64,000 nt of DNA from Aralia elata (lineage: Eukaryota > Streptophyta > Magnoliopsida > Apiales > Araliaceae), in assembly GCA_034770075.1 (NCBI GenBank), contig CM068382.1, positions 16,920,616 through 16,984,615 on the forward strand, in the 5' to 3' direction. Below are positions 13,356 to 25,587 of this stretch, in pieces. The notes under the pieces are model-generated. The model made no database searches. It worked only from the letters and a program-made list of their open reading frames with translations, and had not been told where the DNA came from. A program made the translations under genes and the position numbers. The stretch's first letter is position 1. The number at the start of each line of letters is the position of its first letter.

Positions 13356-13861
13356 CAATCTCTCTATTCACTCCCTTTCTACTTGTTAATGGAATTTTAT
13401 TATTCTCGATTCAGGAGTATCTTCTTCTTCAGGACAGAGGGAGGAGGGAAAGTAGTAGAGTGGAAGCACAGGTTTGAAGCTCTTATTAGTTTCTTAACTA
13501 TTTTAACCTCTCGCACGAGATATCCATTTCTACCTATAGCTTTTCCACTTCAAATTTTATTTTTGAGTAAAATGAATTTAAATTTTGATAGAAAAAGTAA
13601 TTTTTACCCTCCGTTATTCCATTCTTAGGCTTTAGGATTTATAAACTGTTATAACGTATGTTTGATTACTAGACTTTAGAAGTATGATTGGTTACTCAGC
13701 TTCTAGTGCGTTAAAAATTTAAAAATACTTGTAAATAACAGTTTATTTAAACATAATTTATTTAACTCGTACACACAAATGTTGGTAGCCGAACAAACCT
13801 ATATATAGAGTTAAGAATTTTGATACGTCAAAATTGTAACATACAAACAATTTCTCACAAG
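13356..13861. promoter_or_regulatory. HisRS 5' leader and promoter region
   Basis: Sequence directly upstream of the HisRS start codon. It contains short leader-like pyrimidine tracts on the minus strand and no other gene. The core promoter cannot be placed with confidence. Confidence 0.4.
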
Positions 13862-14189
13862 TAAGGCTGCAAAATGAACAAACAGTTCGAGTTCGATTTG
13901 TACTCGCTTAAATTTTTATTCGATTCAAGCTTGTCTCGAAATATAAATAATTTAAATATAAACAAATTTTAAAGTTCAATAAATTACTCGAACCTTCTCA
14001 AATTATAATTTTCAAACTTTCTCAAATTATAATTTTCTATTGATACTCGAATCATATTCGTTCAAAAAATTCAAACTGTTATCTCGACTCGATAGCTAAA
14101 CAAACCTTATTTTATACTCAAAAAATTTTATGAACCAAATCTGAACAACTTAATACTCAGCCCGACTCAATTCATTTACACCCTTCCTA
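13862..14189. mobile_element. Small TIR element, family uncertain
   Basis: The left end TAAGGCTGCAAAATGAACAA and the inverse of the right end (TAGGAAGGGTGTAAATGAAT) are degenerate inverted repeats. ACAAG occurs immediately outside both ends. The interior is AT-rich with repeated CTCGAACCTT-like words. A related GTCGAGTTCGAATA stretch occurs near 61030. Confidence 0.45.
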
Positions 14190-14212
14190 ACAAGCTACAT
14201 TTTGATTGCACT

Positions 14213-14300
14213 TTACAGTACCAATAACCCTTTTAACAATTGTGCATTTGTATGCTGATTACAGTAACGATAACCTTTTAACAATTGTGCATCTGTATAG
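14213..14300. repeat. 46-bp tandem duplication
   Basis: Two copies of a TTACAGTA...CAATTGTGCAT...TGTAT unit, one after the other, with a few substitutions. Confidence 0.75.
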
Positions 14301-14853
14301 GTAGGCTGTGTATTAATAGCACGCATACAATCACAAATATAATTGCAACTATAACAAGGGGATTTTGTATTTGATCTATGAACAAAATAGATTGGATTAT
14401 AAAATTTATGGGAAAGAGAAGATAATGATTTATAGCTATAACCCAAGCAAAGCAAGGAATAGATTAGAGCCCAAATAATTATAATTTCGTCAAATCAAGT
14501 CATATGTTCTACTAGAATTGTACTAAACAAGCAAAAATTGTGCCAAGACAAAGGCTACATTAACTTGAGAAATTACATAGCATTCAGCTCTCCAAAAGAA
14601 GAAAAAAAAAACAAAATGCAAGTCTCCAATCGGTGTTGACTTCAACAATGATATTCAAAACCTTTGGAAGCTAGCAATGACAATCCTTTCTTCTTCCCTT
14701 CAGGAGTAACTGAAATAAGAAAACACAAACAAAATTTCAACAATGAACGATCATAAACTTGTCTACAAAAGCAGGCAGTATGCAATGTATAAAGGTGAAT
14801 GAATAATCCTCGATTGCACGGCAACAATTCATTTATTTAAGTTTGATTAGTTA

Positions 14854-15074
14854 GGGGCTATTTGTTTACTTCTGAATGAGTCTGAATAAGTCTAAATCTG
14901 ACCGAATAAGTAATTCAGACCATTTGTTTAACAATTTTTAAACTCTAAATGCATCTGAATGTGTCTACACGATTCATCTAAAAATTTGTGGCTGAATGAG
15001 TAAAAAGTAGTGCTGAATAATAGTAATACTTGCATACATTCAGAACTTTTCATTCAATTTTATCAAACAGCCCC
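14854..15074. mobile_element. Tourist-like (PIF/Harbinger) MITE
   Basis: The left end GGGGCTATTTGTTTACTTCT and the inverse of the right end (GGGGCTGTTTGATAAAATTG) are TIRs. TTA trinucleotides flank both ends (14851-14853 and 15075-15077), the typical PIF/Harbinger target site. The subterminal words CTGAATGAGTCTGAATAAGT and GACCGAATAAGT are shared with the elements at 53630-54340 and 54854-58851, so it is a 221-bp deletion derivative of the same family. Confidence 0.88.
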
Positions 15075-15771
15075 TTAGTTAGACTCTTTCACAAAAACAA
15101 GGCCCAAAGGAATGTCTTGTACCAATAAAACAATGCTTGGATAGAAGTTAACTCTTTCATTGACAATTAGGACAAGCATTTACTCTAAATGCTACATTTC
15201 TAAGGAAGCTTGCACTTGCAGTGAAAATACCATATTGGAGATCTAGGATATCACAAAAAAGTGGCAAATCTGTTATAAAAGTACATAGGAGATAATCCTA
15301 AAGAAATTTGAAGTGACAATACCATTTAGCTAAATGTGAAAATTACTATTATCTATCCATTGGAACAAAAGTATCACCACCAAAAAAGGCATTATCAAGA
15401 TACAATTGGTTCTTCCACGTGCATGCAAACATGGAAATCAATGATAAAACCAAAATACACACAGATACATTAACGTATTATCTGGTTTTCGATTAATTAA
15501 AAAAAAGAATTGATATTTCCGCAAGTTAGATTGATAATTTCCGCAGTGGACCGTACATCCTAATTAAAAGTAATTTATTTGTGTCCATTTCCCCTATTTG
15601 TTACAACACTTAATTGAGCTCTACTGTCTGCAATTGACTGATCTTTGCACCACGATCCCTCATTTTTCAATTGATCTAACATGATAAAGACTCATAAAAC
15701 CACTATAAGAAGATATCCACAGAAATTGCGGATCCCAAGTACAATGCTCAGGAATTATTGGGTGTACATCA

Positions 15772-15924
15772 ATGAGTTCTTCGTTTGGGTATTATGATGA
15801 TGAGCCCTCACAGTCGCAGACCACCACTAGCGGTGGTGGAAGAACCATGGCTTACCGCTGTAACTTCTATTTGAGTAATTTAATAGAGAAAAGTGAATTT
15901 AGAAAAAAGAATTATCAGATTTGA
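15772..15924 (+). CDS. 50-residue open frame inside the TIR element, unrecognised
   Basis: The frame starts MSSSFGYYDDEPSQSQTTTS, continues GGGRTMAYRC and ends at a TGA 50 codons on. The acidic/Ser-Thr-Gly composition of the first 28 residues looks like a real protein N-terminus rather than random AT-rich DNA. The rest does not. I do not recognise the family. It may be a captured host exon or chance. Confidence 0.25.
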   Translation: MSSSFGYYDDEPSQSQTTTSGGGRTMAYRCNFYLSNLIEKSEFRKKNYQI

Positions 15925-15958
15925 ATTGGATGCAGGCACGGGGGGTTTTGACGAAGGG

Positions 15959-16381
15959 AGGAGATGATGGATTGGATTAGATAATTTCTGGGTATGTAGT
16001 TCAAATTTGTGGATCTTTCTCTCATCGGACGAAAGATTACTTAGTTTCTACTTGAGTAGGTGAAATTGGGTTAGAGGAAATTGGGTTAGACTGGGATAGT
16101 TGTGGAGGTTAGAAAGAGAAGATGAAATGCAGAAGGTGGGAGAGAGAGAGAGAGGAATGGGGTGTTGTGAGGAGATGATGGATTGGATTAGATAATTTCT
16201 GGGTATGTAGTTCAAATTTGTGGGTCCTTCTCTCATCGGATGAAAGATTACTTAGTTTCTACTTGAGTAGGTGAAATTGGGTCAGAGGAAATTGGGTTAG
16301 ACTGGGATAGTTGTGGAGGTTAGAAAGAGAAGATGAAGTGCAGAAGGTGGGAGAGAGAGAGAGAGAGGAATGGGGTGTTGT
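15959..16381. repeat. 211-bp tandem duplication
   Basis: Two direct copies of a 211-bp unit, joined near 16170, each starting GGAGATGATGGATTGGATTA and ending with an AG-rich tract plus AATGGGGTGTTGT. They differ at only a few positions, including the length of the GA tract. The duplication lies inside the ~1-kb TIR element. Confidence 0.88.
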
Positions 16382-16485
16382 TGCAAATAAGGATAAATTG
16401 GACACAAAAGATGATTTTCAGTTTGAATGTGGGGTCCACTGCGGAACTATCAAAATAACCTGCGGAAATATCAATCCCCTTAAAA

Positions 16486-16985
16486 AAATCACCCAGCCTG
16501 TGTAGACTCTTCATGTTACTGATATTACTTAAATCCTAACATACTACAATTTAAGAAATGCAAACTTTTGTAAATCTTTTGTTACTAAGTCAAGGGGAAA
16601 TTATAGTGGCCTTTAATAGGAAAGAACCATAAATCTTGTTACTTGTTCAATTATTCAAGTCTCATGACCGTAATATTTTAAATTAATTAACTTTTCAAGG
16701 CCAGCCATCAAAAAAGATCAAACACATAAAAACATTTAATCAAGTTCAGAGACATGCTTATTAAGGTTAACTAAACTTAAAAAACAAAGGCAACTACAAA
16801 TGTCACACTAACATAAATGATTTTTTCAGGTCCTACCCTGGCAGCTAGAAATTACCCAAAAAATATTTTAATGAACTAATACGGAGCTTATACTCTCCAA
16901 CTTGCACCAAATCAAATGGAAAACAAAAGCAAACAAATAAAAGCATCACTAAAATACAATAGCACAAAAAGGCAAGTACATTACC
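16486..16985. other. RPL35A 3' flank
   Basis: No gene or element is recognisable. The part nearest 16985 is the expected 3' UTR of the L35a gene. Confidence 0.4.
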
Positions 16986-17524
16986 TCATATATTGCTTGG
17001 GTACATGAAAACCCTGACCCTAGCTCCCTGCAAACAACGAACAATTACACAAATCAAAACCCCATTTAAAAAAATTCATACATAAGAAACCACGTACATA
17101 AACTTTAATAAGATTGCATAATAATACCATGGATTTGGGAGGAAGATTGGACTTGAACTTAGCACGGACAACACCAGTGTTACCGTGAGGCCTAATCACT
17201 TTTCCCCAAATGCAGCGATAGTGTGAGCCGCCAGTCTTCACCTTGGCCTTGTAGATGTATCCCAGTCTCTTACCCTGGTACCAGGTGACCTCCTCCTTGG
17301 TGTTCACTCCTTCAATTTGAATCAACGATGTGCTTGGATACTGGTTCGATTTAGATCGCTTGTAACCGAGGATTGTTCCTCTTACGTAGAGCCTGAAATC
17401 AATCGATCACGAAAGTAAAATAAAATGATGTTTTTGTAGATTTTAATGGAAATGGAAAGCAAAGAGAAAGCTATTATCATTATAGCTCTAACCTGACTCG
17501 CTCGCCTTGACGTCCTTTCACCAT
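16986..17524 (-). CDS. RPL35A: 60S ribosomal protein L35a (eL33)
   Basis: This is a structural protein of the cytosolic large ribosomal subunit. Minus-strand exons are 17524-17493, 17392-17128 and 17027-16986, all with GT-AG borders, giving 112 residues, the usual plant length. The product starts [20 protein letters not shown] and contains the family blocks SLIQIEGVNTKEEVTWYQGK and SHYRCIWGKVIRPHGNTGVV. It ends VRVFMYPSNI. A tiny first exon of 32 nt is characteristic of plant ribosomal protein genes. The reading frame is intact. Confidence 0.97.
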
Positions 17525-17770
17525 TTTTGCTGCTGGAGGATTTGCAACTGAGATAGACGCCTGCGAAGAGGAAAGCTAAAACCCTAATGGCCGAATGTAA
17601 AGAGAGAGTTTTGGTTTTATATGTAGGGTTGCGGGTTACAAATGGACGTGTTGAAGATATTCGGGCTGGATTGCCCACATTTGAGCCACATATTTGTGGG
17701 TCATGGCCTCGTGGGTTATTTGAAGTGGTTTTGGACTCATAGGCCCATTTTGACTGGAATTTCCTTTTAT
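17525..17770 (-). promoter_or_regulatory. RPL35A leader and promoter
   Basis: Upstream of the L35a ATG is an AAACCCTAA telo-box (about 17578-17586) in the plus orientation. A TGGGCC site II-like element reads on the minus strand at about 17741-17746. This telo-box plus site II pairing is known from plant translation-machinery promoters. Boundaries are approximate. Confidence 0.55.
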
Positions 17771-17844
17771 TCATTTTTTGTTTTTTCATCTTCTGCCAAA
17801 AGTCATTTTTACTCAAGTTTATTTAACAAAATAATATGTAAATA

Positions 17845-17846
17845 AC

Positions 17847-17879
<33 letters not shown>

Positions 17880-18030
17880 TGAAGTCCCAAATGTCAATTA
17901 TAAGATTAATTATTTAGAAAACTTAAATGAGTTATGTCAATTTTAAGTTTAAAAATGTCTTTAATTAACTTTTTTTTTAAAAACAAAATAAAATAATATT
18001 GAACTTATATTACGGAATGGAGGGGGAGTA
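17845..18030. repeat. (AAT)n microsatellite and Stowaway remnant
   Basis: An AAT run (about 17846-17879) leads into a degenerate Stowaway-like sequence. Its right end, inverted, reads TACTCCCCCTCCATTCCGTA. The left TIR is not clear. Confidence 0.5.
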
Positions 18031-18274
18031 CATCTGGGTATCTGTACAAGTTCAGCTTCTCAGGCAGAGCAAATGTTCATGTCATGTATGTGAAATATTA
18101 TTGGAGGATCAGATAATATTCCCAAGTAAAAAGCTGCAATTCAATAGTACCACATTTCATTACACTCAAAAATGTTCAAGATTTTTTTTTTCTTTCGATT
18201 AATTCAAAGTTTTGGAATTTGAATAATCAAATACACCTCGGCTCGATTGAATCTATTTTAATTCACCCCTCCCT

Positions 18275-21200
18275 TTAACTATACCAATCAAGAAAAAGTA
18301 CTGAAAATGTAAGTACAAATAGAAACAACAAAAGAAACGTTCTGCTACTGGTATTTCGTTGGATGGCTTGCGACAGTTCTTTGTTACCAAGCTCTACATT
18401 TTGGGTTGCTTCAACCGCCTGTATAATCGAAATGGTTTAAGAAGAATTAGTACAAACTGAAGCATCAAGAATATAGCTGATGAGCAAACAGAGAATTGTC
18501 AATAAAATGTTCATGAAAGAAAGAGTAAAAGAAAACATTAAGAACATCAAGAAATGGCAAGTGCACCTATATCCTGCACATGCTGATGTTTCAAGGGTAT
18601 CGCTAAAATTAACTATAAAAGCCAAGTCTCAGTTTTTTTGGTAATTTAAAGAGGATGAGATGCTTCACATCAATAGTTTAAGGAATCAGGTGTATGTAGC
18701 GTTGCTCTAAGAACATTTAACTGCTGTATGGTGCACGTAAAACCAGTGCATCAACTCCAGTATTTTAGTCTAGATGCTGTTCTTTGCAATGGTAAAATAA
18801 TTTTACTTCGTGTAAACTATAAATTGAAGGGAGAAAAGTAAAATTCCTATAGTTAAATGTTTGATTCCTGTAAAACAATGTCGTTTTGACAGTTGAATCT
18901 CATGAAGGTTTTTCTATCAAAAAATTACCTGTATTCAATCCCCGGGTAACAGGTACTGGACATTGAAAATTTCAAATTTCTTCAATTAGAAGTACTCAAA
19001 AGACCATGATTTTTCAGTCAATCACAGATGCTCAAGAGTTCTTTACAATGTTCTCATTGGTATGACAACTTCAATGTCATTTTGTGAGTACGATAAAGTA
19101 TTGGAGACTTGCCTAACGAAGGAAAAGAAAAACATAGCAACCAAATTAGCAGCTGCATTTGACTGGCAAGCCATATCTAGTGAGTTGACTCGTGATCTTG
19201 GTTTTCAAGGGTAGGTTTGTTTCACCAATTCTTAGAGGTAGTGAGAAAGCTAGAGCTGCCTGCATTATTTCTCTTTGTAAAATGTTGAAAAGATGACGGT
19301 GCTGATTAAGTATGAACTTGATTAAATAAACAACCAGATAAAAAATCATATGCCAATTTTCAGACCTGCTCATACAAAAGCTCAATCTGTTGAGCCTGCT
19401 GCAGCACGTGTGTCGACATGAGATGATTCAATGCAGACATTTCTACCATCTTAGTTTCAGTTTCTTGAACAGCATCTAGAAGACTGGTCAACTCTACCTG
19501 TATCAACAAAAGAAGCAGCTTTGCTAAAGAAATAACCGGTGAATAATGAGCTAAGACTTACAAATGTGAGAGACACTTTAAGAAATGCATCAGGAATTAA
19601 ATATCAAATTACCTGAAGTGCACGTGTTTCGTCATCCAATAGCTGTTGCTGGACTCTAAGAGGCTCTGCTTGAACATCACTAGGCTCCCCAATCTCTGAA
19701 TTGATATGCTCCCTTAGCTCCAACTTGTTAAGCTTTGCAATATCAGTAGAATCTGTTGTGGCAGCCTTCTTTAGTTTTCTTCTCGGCATAGCTCGGTTGA
19801 TAGCATCTTGGAAGCGAACAGCTCTCAATTGATCAAACTGTGATGTCACAGCATGAAGCCGTTCGCTTAAAATCAAAACCTGCACCCAATAAACAAAAAG
19901 CATAGAGAAATTACTTGCATCCAAAAGATTAAATGGAGAACATTAACACTGCACTTAAATGGGCACCCTCATTCATATGCATATGAGTTACATTTGGAAG
20001 AAAATACAAATTGCTTGGCGTTTATTCTTTTAAGTTTACATTTAGCAATTGCTTGTATGTAATGCTATTCGATGACATCACTTTCTTGCAAAAAACATTT
20101 CTACAATACTAGAAAGGAGAGTAAACTTCATATCTTGCATGTCAACAAATGTATAAACTGCATGCAAATCCTACAAGAGGGAGATTTTTTTTTTGTGTGT
20201 GTGTGTGTATTTTCTATTCTGCAAGTTGTACTTCCTTGTTTTGAGCTAGGGGGCACAATAACTATATATAAAAGAAGCAAGAACTCCAGGAAAAAAAGCT
20301 AAGCTTTTAAGTAAAGTTTTGCAGTTGTCATAGGCATTGCCATGAAATTCAGACAGACAGCACCACATGGACAACAGTCAAGCCTAACTCAAGATGGTTG
20401 CATTAAGACTAGCACAAGTTCAATCTGATATCAACTGCAAGTGGGATAGCATAACAATGGTGATGTTAATGATCGTGATATCGCAACAGCTTATACTTTC
20501 TTTGGGTTCATAACTAAAACATTCACGACAGAGAATTCTATATATACAAAATTTAACCTTTATTCGCACAGAAGTGTACGTTATATTTGTTTATCAAGCT
20601 TTTTCATGAACAATTTAAGCAAAAAACTATCTAATTAGCTCAAAAGCATAAAAGATCTTTATCATCAAAATGTTGTAAACATACCACTCCATGTTTGTGA
20701 GCTATGGTATCAGCATTAGAGCTATCGCCCCTGATACCAAGCCAGCCCTTTGAATTTGCTTCATCATCATTTATACCAGTTTTTAGTACGTCTATCTGTT
20801 CTTTGCACGCTTTTATAAAAATTGTAACCTGCAGAGGGTCAAGTAAGAAAAAATTGAGCAGGCAAACATCCAATATAGTTTAGACTTTAGACCTTAACTT
20901 TTGTTTTGCAAGATACAAAACCTAAATCACCAATTTACAATCTAATATATCCAAATTATAGTAAGTTCAGTAGGTGTCACCGAAATTGGATCAAAGCATT
21001 GAAATCTGAATAACTTTAGTTTTGTAAACAAAAGAAAACAAAACATCAAACTACTGCTTTGCCAATCCAACTGATGCATTTTGTGCCAAGTCTTTTTTAT
21101 TCAAATCTGTAAAATTTGCCCATCCTTACCATAGAGTTTCAAAATCATATTGCAAGGTAGACATGTAATCCATCCAATATTGGCCAGTATTCCCTCCGGC

Positions 21201-23757
21201 CATGGTGGGGTCAGGGTGAGGCAGGACTTAGCCCAGTGATCTGGCATGAACCAACACTTGCGTCTAGCCCAGATGTGAGGACACTTACAACTTTGATATG
21301 GGCCCCACTCTCTCTCTCTCACTCTAACGTATTTTTTGTTCACCCAAACAAAACTCAGAATGCAGAAGTACATATATATAAAGGATCAAAATTTGTGGAT
21401 TGATGAACTAACGAGTGTGATTGACACTTGAACAAATCTGATTTGAGAAGTGAAGTGTGGTAGAGTTCTGACAGTAAACAAACCTTACAAGTAGGATATA
21501 TATATATATATTCAACCGAACTAGTTAAGACGACTAGAGACTTGGACAAAAGCTGCTCAAATTTAATCTTGCATAGACCTTTTTATGTAAAATCTATAGA
21601 TAATCCCAAGAATCCAAAAAGCTTCTTTAAGCCTAATATGTAGATACCTAATCATATGCAAACAACCAACTCAAAGAACCATGGGAAATTGATTGTCCCT
21701 CAAGCAAACAGGGCCTCAAAATTGGTTTTCTTGCTGTGGTAAATCAATGGTAGATGAAGTTATAAAAGTTGATTCCAAGAAATGCTGTGAAGACTTTTTC
21801 ATGTCATCCAAACAAAATGTTTCATCTTTCTAGACCAAATATGAGAGGAAAGTATTTCTTTTTCTTACTAGCAACCACATTCATTCAGTGTAAACGTGTT
21901 AAAAGTTCTGGCATGAGCAACTATTTTATAACTCTGGTACAAGTACAAGATACATATCACATAAAAAAAATTATGGTGACTTATATTGTATCATAGATTC
22001 CCATTTTAGATCGGTTCAAATCTCAAATCTTACTTCATGCTCAATACTATCTCTCTCCTGCTCAGTGGTGCGGTGCACATCAACGTAGTCCTTCTTATGC
22101 TTCATCAAGAACTGCTGTAGTTCTCCAATGCTCTCAAGCTGACAAATAAAAGTTATCAGTTAAATTACAGTAGGTCAACCTTCAAATGTTTCCCTTTACA
22201 GCAAACCTAGATATTCTTAGGGAATAAGATTCAATATTCAAACCACATAAAATAATAAATGCTTATTCGCAGGGTATTGTAGTGGAAAAGAATATATGCA
22301 CAGGGTACCGTCTTCAGTGCAGCCTTGGTGAAAGGTGATCTTTGTCGAGGTTTGTGCATAATGAAAGATGCCATTATAGCTGCCATTTTTGACTGTGGTA
22401 ATCACATGTCAAACCATATACAAAAGTTAGGATTTCTATACATTTTAGGTTATCACCATAAAAGCTAATAACAAAATGCTATATGATGTGAATGATCGCC
22501 TCCAACAAGAAGGAAAAAAAAAGTGCATGGAGACTTCTCTGCACTACGAAACATAAAGCTGAAATTTAAAAGCATTGTAAGATGGTAATGTTGGCTTAAG
22601 TTTGAACTTTAACAGTAATCACACCATAGCCCCAAGTATATAAGCATTTCTGGAAAAAAATATTATGTATCAACTACTTCTTGAAAGATGATAGTCAAAC
22701 TACGTTTTCTTGTTTCTTTGATAAAACTACAAGGAACACTAAGATACAAACATGAAAACAATAGTCAAAACAAAAATGGAAATTCAAAAAAGGAAAATAA
22801 AAAGGAAGTAAGCTTTGTCATTTGTTAAGTGAAACATGTTAATGTAATTTTTGTACAAAAAACAGAATATAGGTGAAAGATATGTATGGTCTTCTTTGCG
22901 TAGAAGTACATATGAAGGAATTTATTTTTGGATGTACGCATAAATTTTAGGGAATTGATATTTCCACAAGGGAAATTGATATTTCCGCAAGGCTCTCCTC
23001 ACAGGAATAGTAAGTGGGGCCCACCTTCATATGAGTGAGACCTTGTGGAAATATCATGTTTTCCTTGTGGAAATAGTAATTCCCAAACTTTATTATACTA
23101 ATTCTAATAATTAATAATATTTTTTTGATCTTCCAGGATTATTAATAAGAAGACAGTGGATTAAACTACTGGTATATTAAAGAAGCCATTCTGGGTTCCA
23201 CTAAACAAGTATCAATAAATTATACCAACTTTCATACTACGTTGTCGTTGTGGCTCCGAAACCATAACCAATAGAAGGACAAAATAAAATTCTCTCACAT
23301 CCACCAAATTGAATGGGAAGCTCGCTGATTACATCGTTATCTAAATTGATAGCTAAAAAGTACCAAGGCATGCTACACATTTTAGACTCGAAGAAACAAG
23401 ATCTAACCAAACTTTTCCTTTTTATTTTTACATATTTCAATCCAAACATGGGTATTTTGAACTGGAGCAAGGATGTGAAAGGGAATACAAGGAAATTCCT
23501 AGACATATCAAGATTCTTCTTGGTTAAAATGGACAAATGGCATGAAATTTTTCTTAGGTGTGTAAAATCAAATTTCATTGTACATATTACATAAGATCTC
23601 CAAAATCTATGTCAAATGCTTTTCTAACAATGAGGCCGGGAAAAAAGCTTATAATAAAAACCATAAAATTCAAACGAACCTCACTGTACTCCAAAGACAA
23701 CGCTACCCTGTGGACAGCATCTTTGAAGTCTTCAGTTCTATCTCTGATTTTAGCCAT
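18275..23757 (-). CDS. SYP81: Qa-SNARE SYP81 (syntaxin-18/Ufe1 type)
   Basis: This tail-anchored ER t-SNARE acts in fusion of Golgi-to-ER retrograde vesicles. Seven minus-strand exons (23757-23680, 22392-22309, 22138-22034, 20828-20685, 19879-19613, 19497-19366, 18418-18275) join at phase 0 with GT-AG borders to give 317 residues. The N-terminus MAKIRDRTEDFKDAV and the HKPRQRSPFTKAALKT block form the syntaxin-18 N-terminal domain. QFDQLRAVRFQDAINRAMPR follows. The SNARE helix spans roughly exons 6-7, with QQAQQIELLYEQAVEATQNV and NVELGNKELSQAIQRN. The last 20 or so residues, TFLLLFLFVLTFSVLFLDWY plus Ser, are the membrane anchor. The frame is intact and the length is close to family norms. 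Confidence 0.95.
22950..23084. mobile_element. 135-bp MITE of the TGATATTTCCGCAAG family
   Basis: Left arm GGGAATTGATATTTCCACAA is followed by a second TTGATATTTCCGCAAGG. The right arm, inverted, is GGGAATTACTATTTCCACAA followed by CATGATATTTCCACAAGG. Flanking octamers AAATTTTA and AAACTTTA match at 7 of 8 positions and may be an aged target duplication. It lies in SYP81 intron 1. Confidence 0.8.
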
Positions 23758-24039
23758 TCCTTTGCATCCACTTTCAAATTAATCTCACAAATAGTGCTTC
23801 CAGATTTGAAGAATATAATCAAAACTCCTTCAGTAGATAAACTGTAAAACACAATGAGGTTAAGAGATGCAAAATTGTAAAACCCTTGAACAGGTGAAGT
23901 TACTTGGTCACTAGGAAAATTCCCTTTTCTATTACCAAACTGCGCGATGAGGGGGTGGGGTGGGGTGCAGTTGGGATAGCACCTCATCAACTTTGGAAAA
24001 CAAACAAAAACCCACGGTCCCAGCTAGTTTATTTAATAG
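23758..24039. promoter_or_regulatory. SYP81 upstream region
   Basis: Sequence upstream of the SYP81 start codon, expected to contain its leader and promoter. The short antisense open frames here show no family resemblance. Confidence 0.4.
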
Positions 24040-24150
24040 GTAATTGATATTTTCCGCAAGTATTAATGATATTTCCACAAGGTACTCCTCACATGAATAG
24101 TAAATGGATTTCACACTCATCTGAGAGAGTATCTTGTGGGAATAACACTT
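24040..24150. mobile_element. MITE of the TGATATTTCCGCAAG family, decayed copy
   Basis: TAATTGATATTTTCCGCAAG and a following TGATATTTCCACAAGG match the left arm of the element at 22950. CTTGTGGGAATAACACTTTT matches its right arm less well. Internal words such as TACTCCTCACATGAATAGTA are also shared. Ends are approximate. Confidence 0.65.
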
Positions 24151-24820
24151 TTCTATTTAATAAAGATGGTATTAAAGTATAGCTATAAGTTTGCCCCTCA
24201 TAGGTTTGAACCTTTGGACATCAATACTGAATTATGACCCTATTATGTTCTGCCATCATGCCTGCCATTGAGTCTAGCAAATTGGGCTCCTGTGAATAGA
24301 CTACAGACTCATGGTAACAGTTTTCAATTTTTCCCTTATAAGTTTTACTGTTAAAAATCCTGATACATGATACAATAATACACAACAATATGTCAAGTGT
24401 TGAGATAGCTCAATATGTATAAGAGGTTTGATCAGATCAAAAGGTGGAAACAGGATTTATAAAATGATAATTCAATTGCCTCATCATGAAAATGAAACTC
24501 TAATGGTAAGCAAAACTGACTAGACAAAATGCTAGTTGAAATGAAGCAAATCCTACCTTTTTTATAAATTAAAAAAAAAAACAAAGAAAATTTACCTAAG
24601 AGTTGACGAGTGCCTGATTTTGATGGACTAATCAATCAATGCATCATTTACTTTCAACGTCATCAGCTAGTGAGAGAAATTCAAGAAGTAGCTATGTTGC
24701 ATTCAGATTTATTCCATCTGCCAAAACAATATAGAAATTAAAATAAACAAATCATTGAAAAAGTATAAATTATACAATATAACTGTATTCCCAAATCTTA
24801 ATGTCCATATTCTGATGAAT

Positions 24821-24949
24821 CTATTTGTAACAATAGAGAAACTACTTATAATGAAAGCAAACTCATAAGTCATGTGAAAGGCAAAATTCTATTTGTAACA
24901 ATGGAGAAACTACTTGTGATGAAAGCAAACTCAAGTCATGTGAAAGGCA
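24821..24949. repeat. 68-bp tandem duplication
   Basis: Two adjacent copies, each beginning CTATTTGTAACAATRGAGAA and ending CATGTGAAAGGCA. They differ by small indels and substitutions. Confidence 0.85.
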
Positions 24950-25234
24950 TACAAAGAAGCCTACGGATTGATCAACTAAAAACATAGTCAATAAAGATCT
25001 AACCTTTAACAATTTCATTCTCTTGGTAACTATATTCTTAAGGCAAATCTAGGCAATCTGATCATGGTCAAGCTCAAGGTAGAGCTCATTATCCTTCAGT
25101 AAAAGATTTCTCACTACTTCTATTTTCATCTTACTATAACAAAACAACAAAAGCATTCAAACATTCCCTTCATGAACCAATTTTGGAGATGCAGGAGAGT
25201 TCATGACTTCAAGCATCGAATCAAGAGCACTACA

Positions 25235-25560
25235 AGCCCGTTCGGCAACGACTTATTTTAAAATGACTTAAAGTTAAAATATAAGTTGACTTATAAGTTA
25301 TTTTAAGTTGTGACTTATAAGTAAAAGCGTTCGGCACCAATTTGACTTATAAGCCAGAAATTTAAGTTAAAACAAGTTATGAAGGTGTTTGGTTGATAAT
25401 AACTTATAAATTAAAATTAAATGTAAATATTACCAAAAAGGACATTAATAAAAAGAATATCATATCATAACAATCATCCACAATTTCATTAAATAAAACA
25501 CTAAACAAATTCTCTAAACATATCGATTACAATCTTATTCCAAGTTAGAGATTTTTAATG
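25235..25560. mobile_element. Possible small DNA transposon remnant
   Basis: Repeated GTTCGGCA and ACTTATAAGT words plus GGTGTTTGGTTGATAATAAC resemble the ends of small plant DNA elements. No clean TIR pair or target duplication was found. It abuts the galactosyltransferase stump on its 3' side. Confidence 0.3.
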
Positions 25561-25587
25561 CAATATTATCTCTCATTACTTGCATAA

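Larger units (their letters stand above)
15505..16485. mobile_element. ~1-kb TIR element of the TGATATTTCCGCAAG family
   Basis: Inverted arms of about 45 bp bound this element. The left arm has AATTGATATTTCCGCAAGTT, then a second GATAATTTCCGCAGTGGA word. The right arm, inverted, reads GATTGATATTTCCGCAGGTT and then GATAGTTCCGCAGTGGA. The same motif, doubled near the ends, marks two smaller elements at 22950-23084 and 24040-24150. The interior holds a 50-codon open frame and a 211-bp tandem duplication. No transposase is present. Exact ends and target duplication are uncertain. Confidence 0.7.

Noticed and set aside
14642..14827. Minus-strand peptide ending TPEGKKKGLSLLASKGFEYH
   Set aside because: It looks faintly exon-like, but no other exon, start context or family match was found nearby.
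16048..16505. Open frames on both strands at 16048-16514
   Set aside because: They are products of the 211-bp tandem duplication and AG-rich tracts inside a non-coding TIR element.
21100..21360. GC-richer stretch in SYP81 intron 4 with a GACCCCACCATGGCCGG-like minus-strand word
   Set aside because: It may be a transposon fragment, but no domain, LTR end or TIR could be identified.
23313..23594. Plus-strand open frames over SYP81 intron 1 and first exon
   Set aside because: They lie opposite a well-supported gene, have no family resemblance and overlap a real exon antisense.
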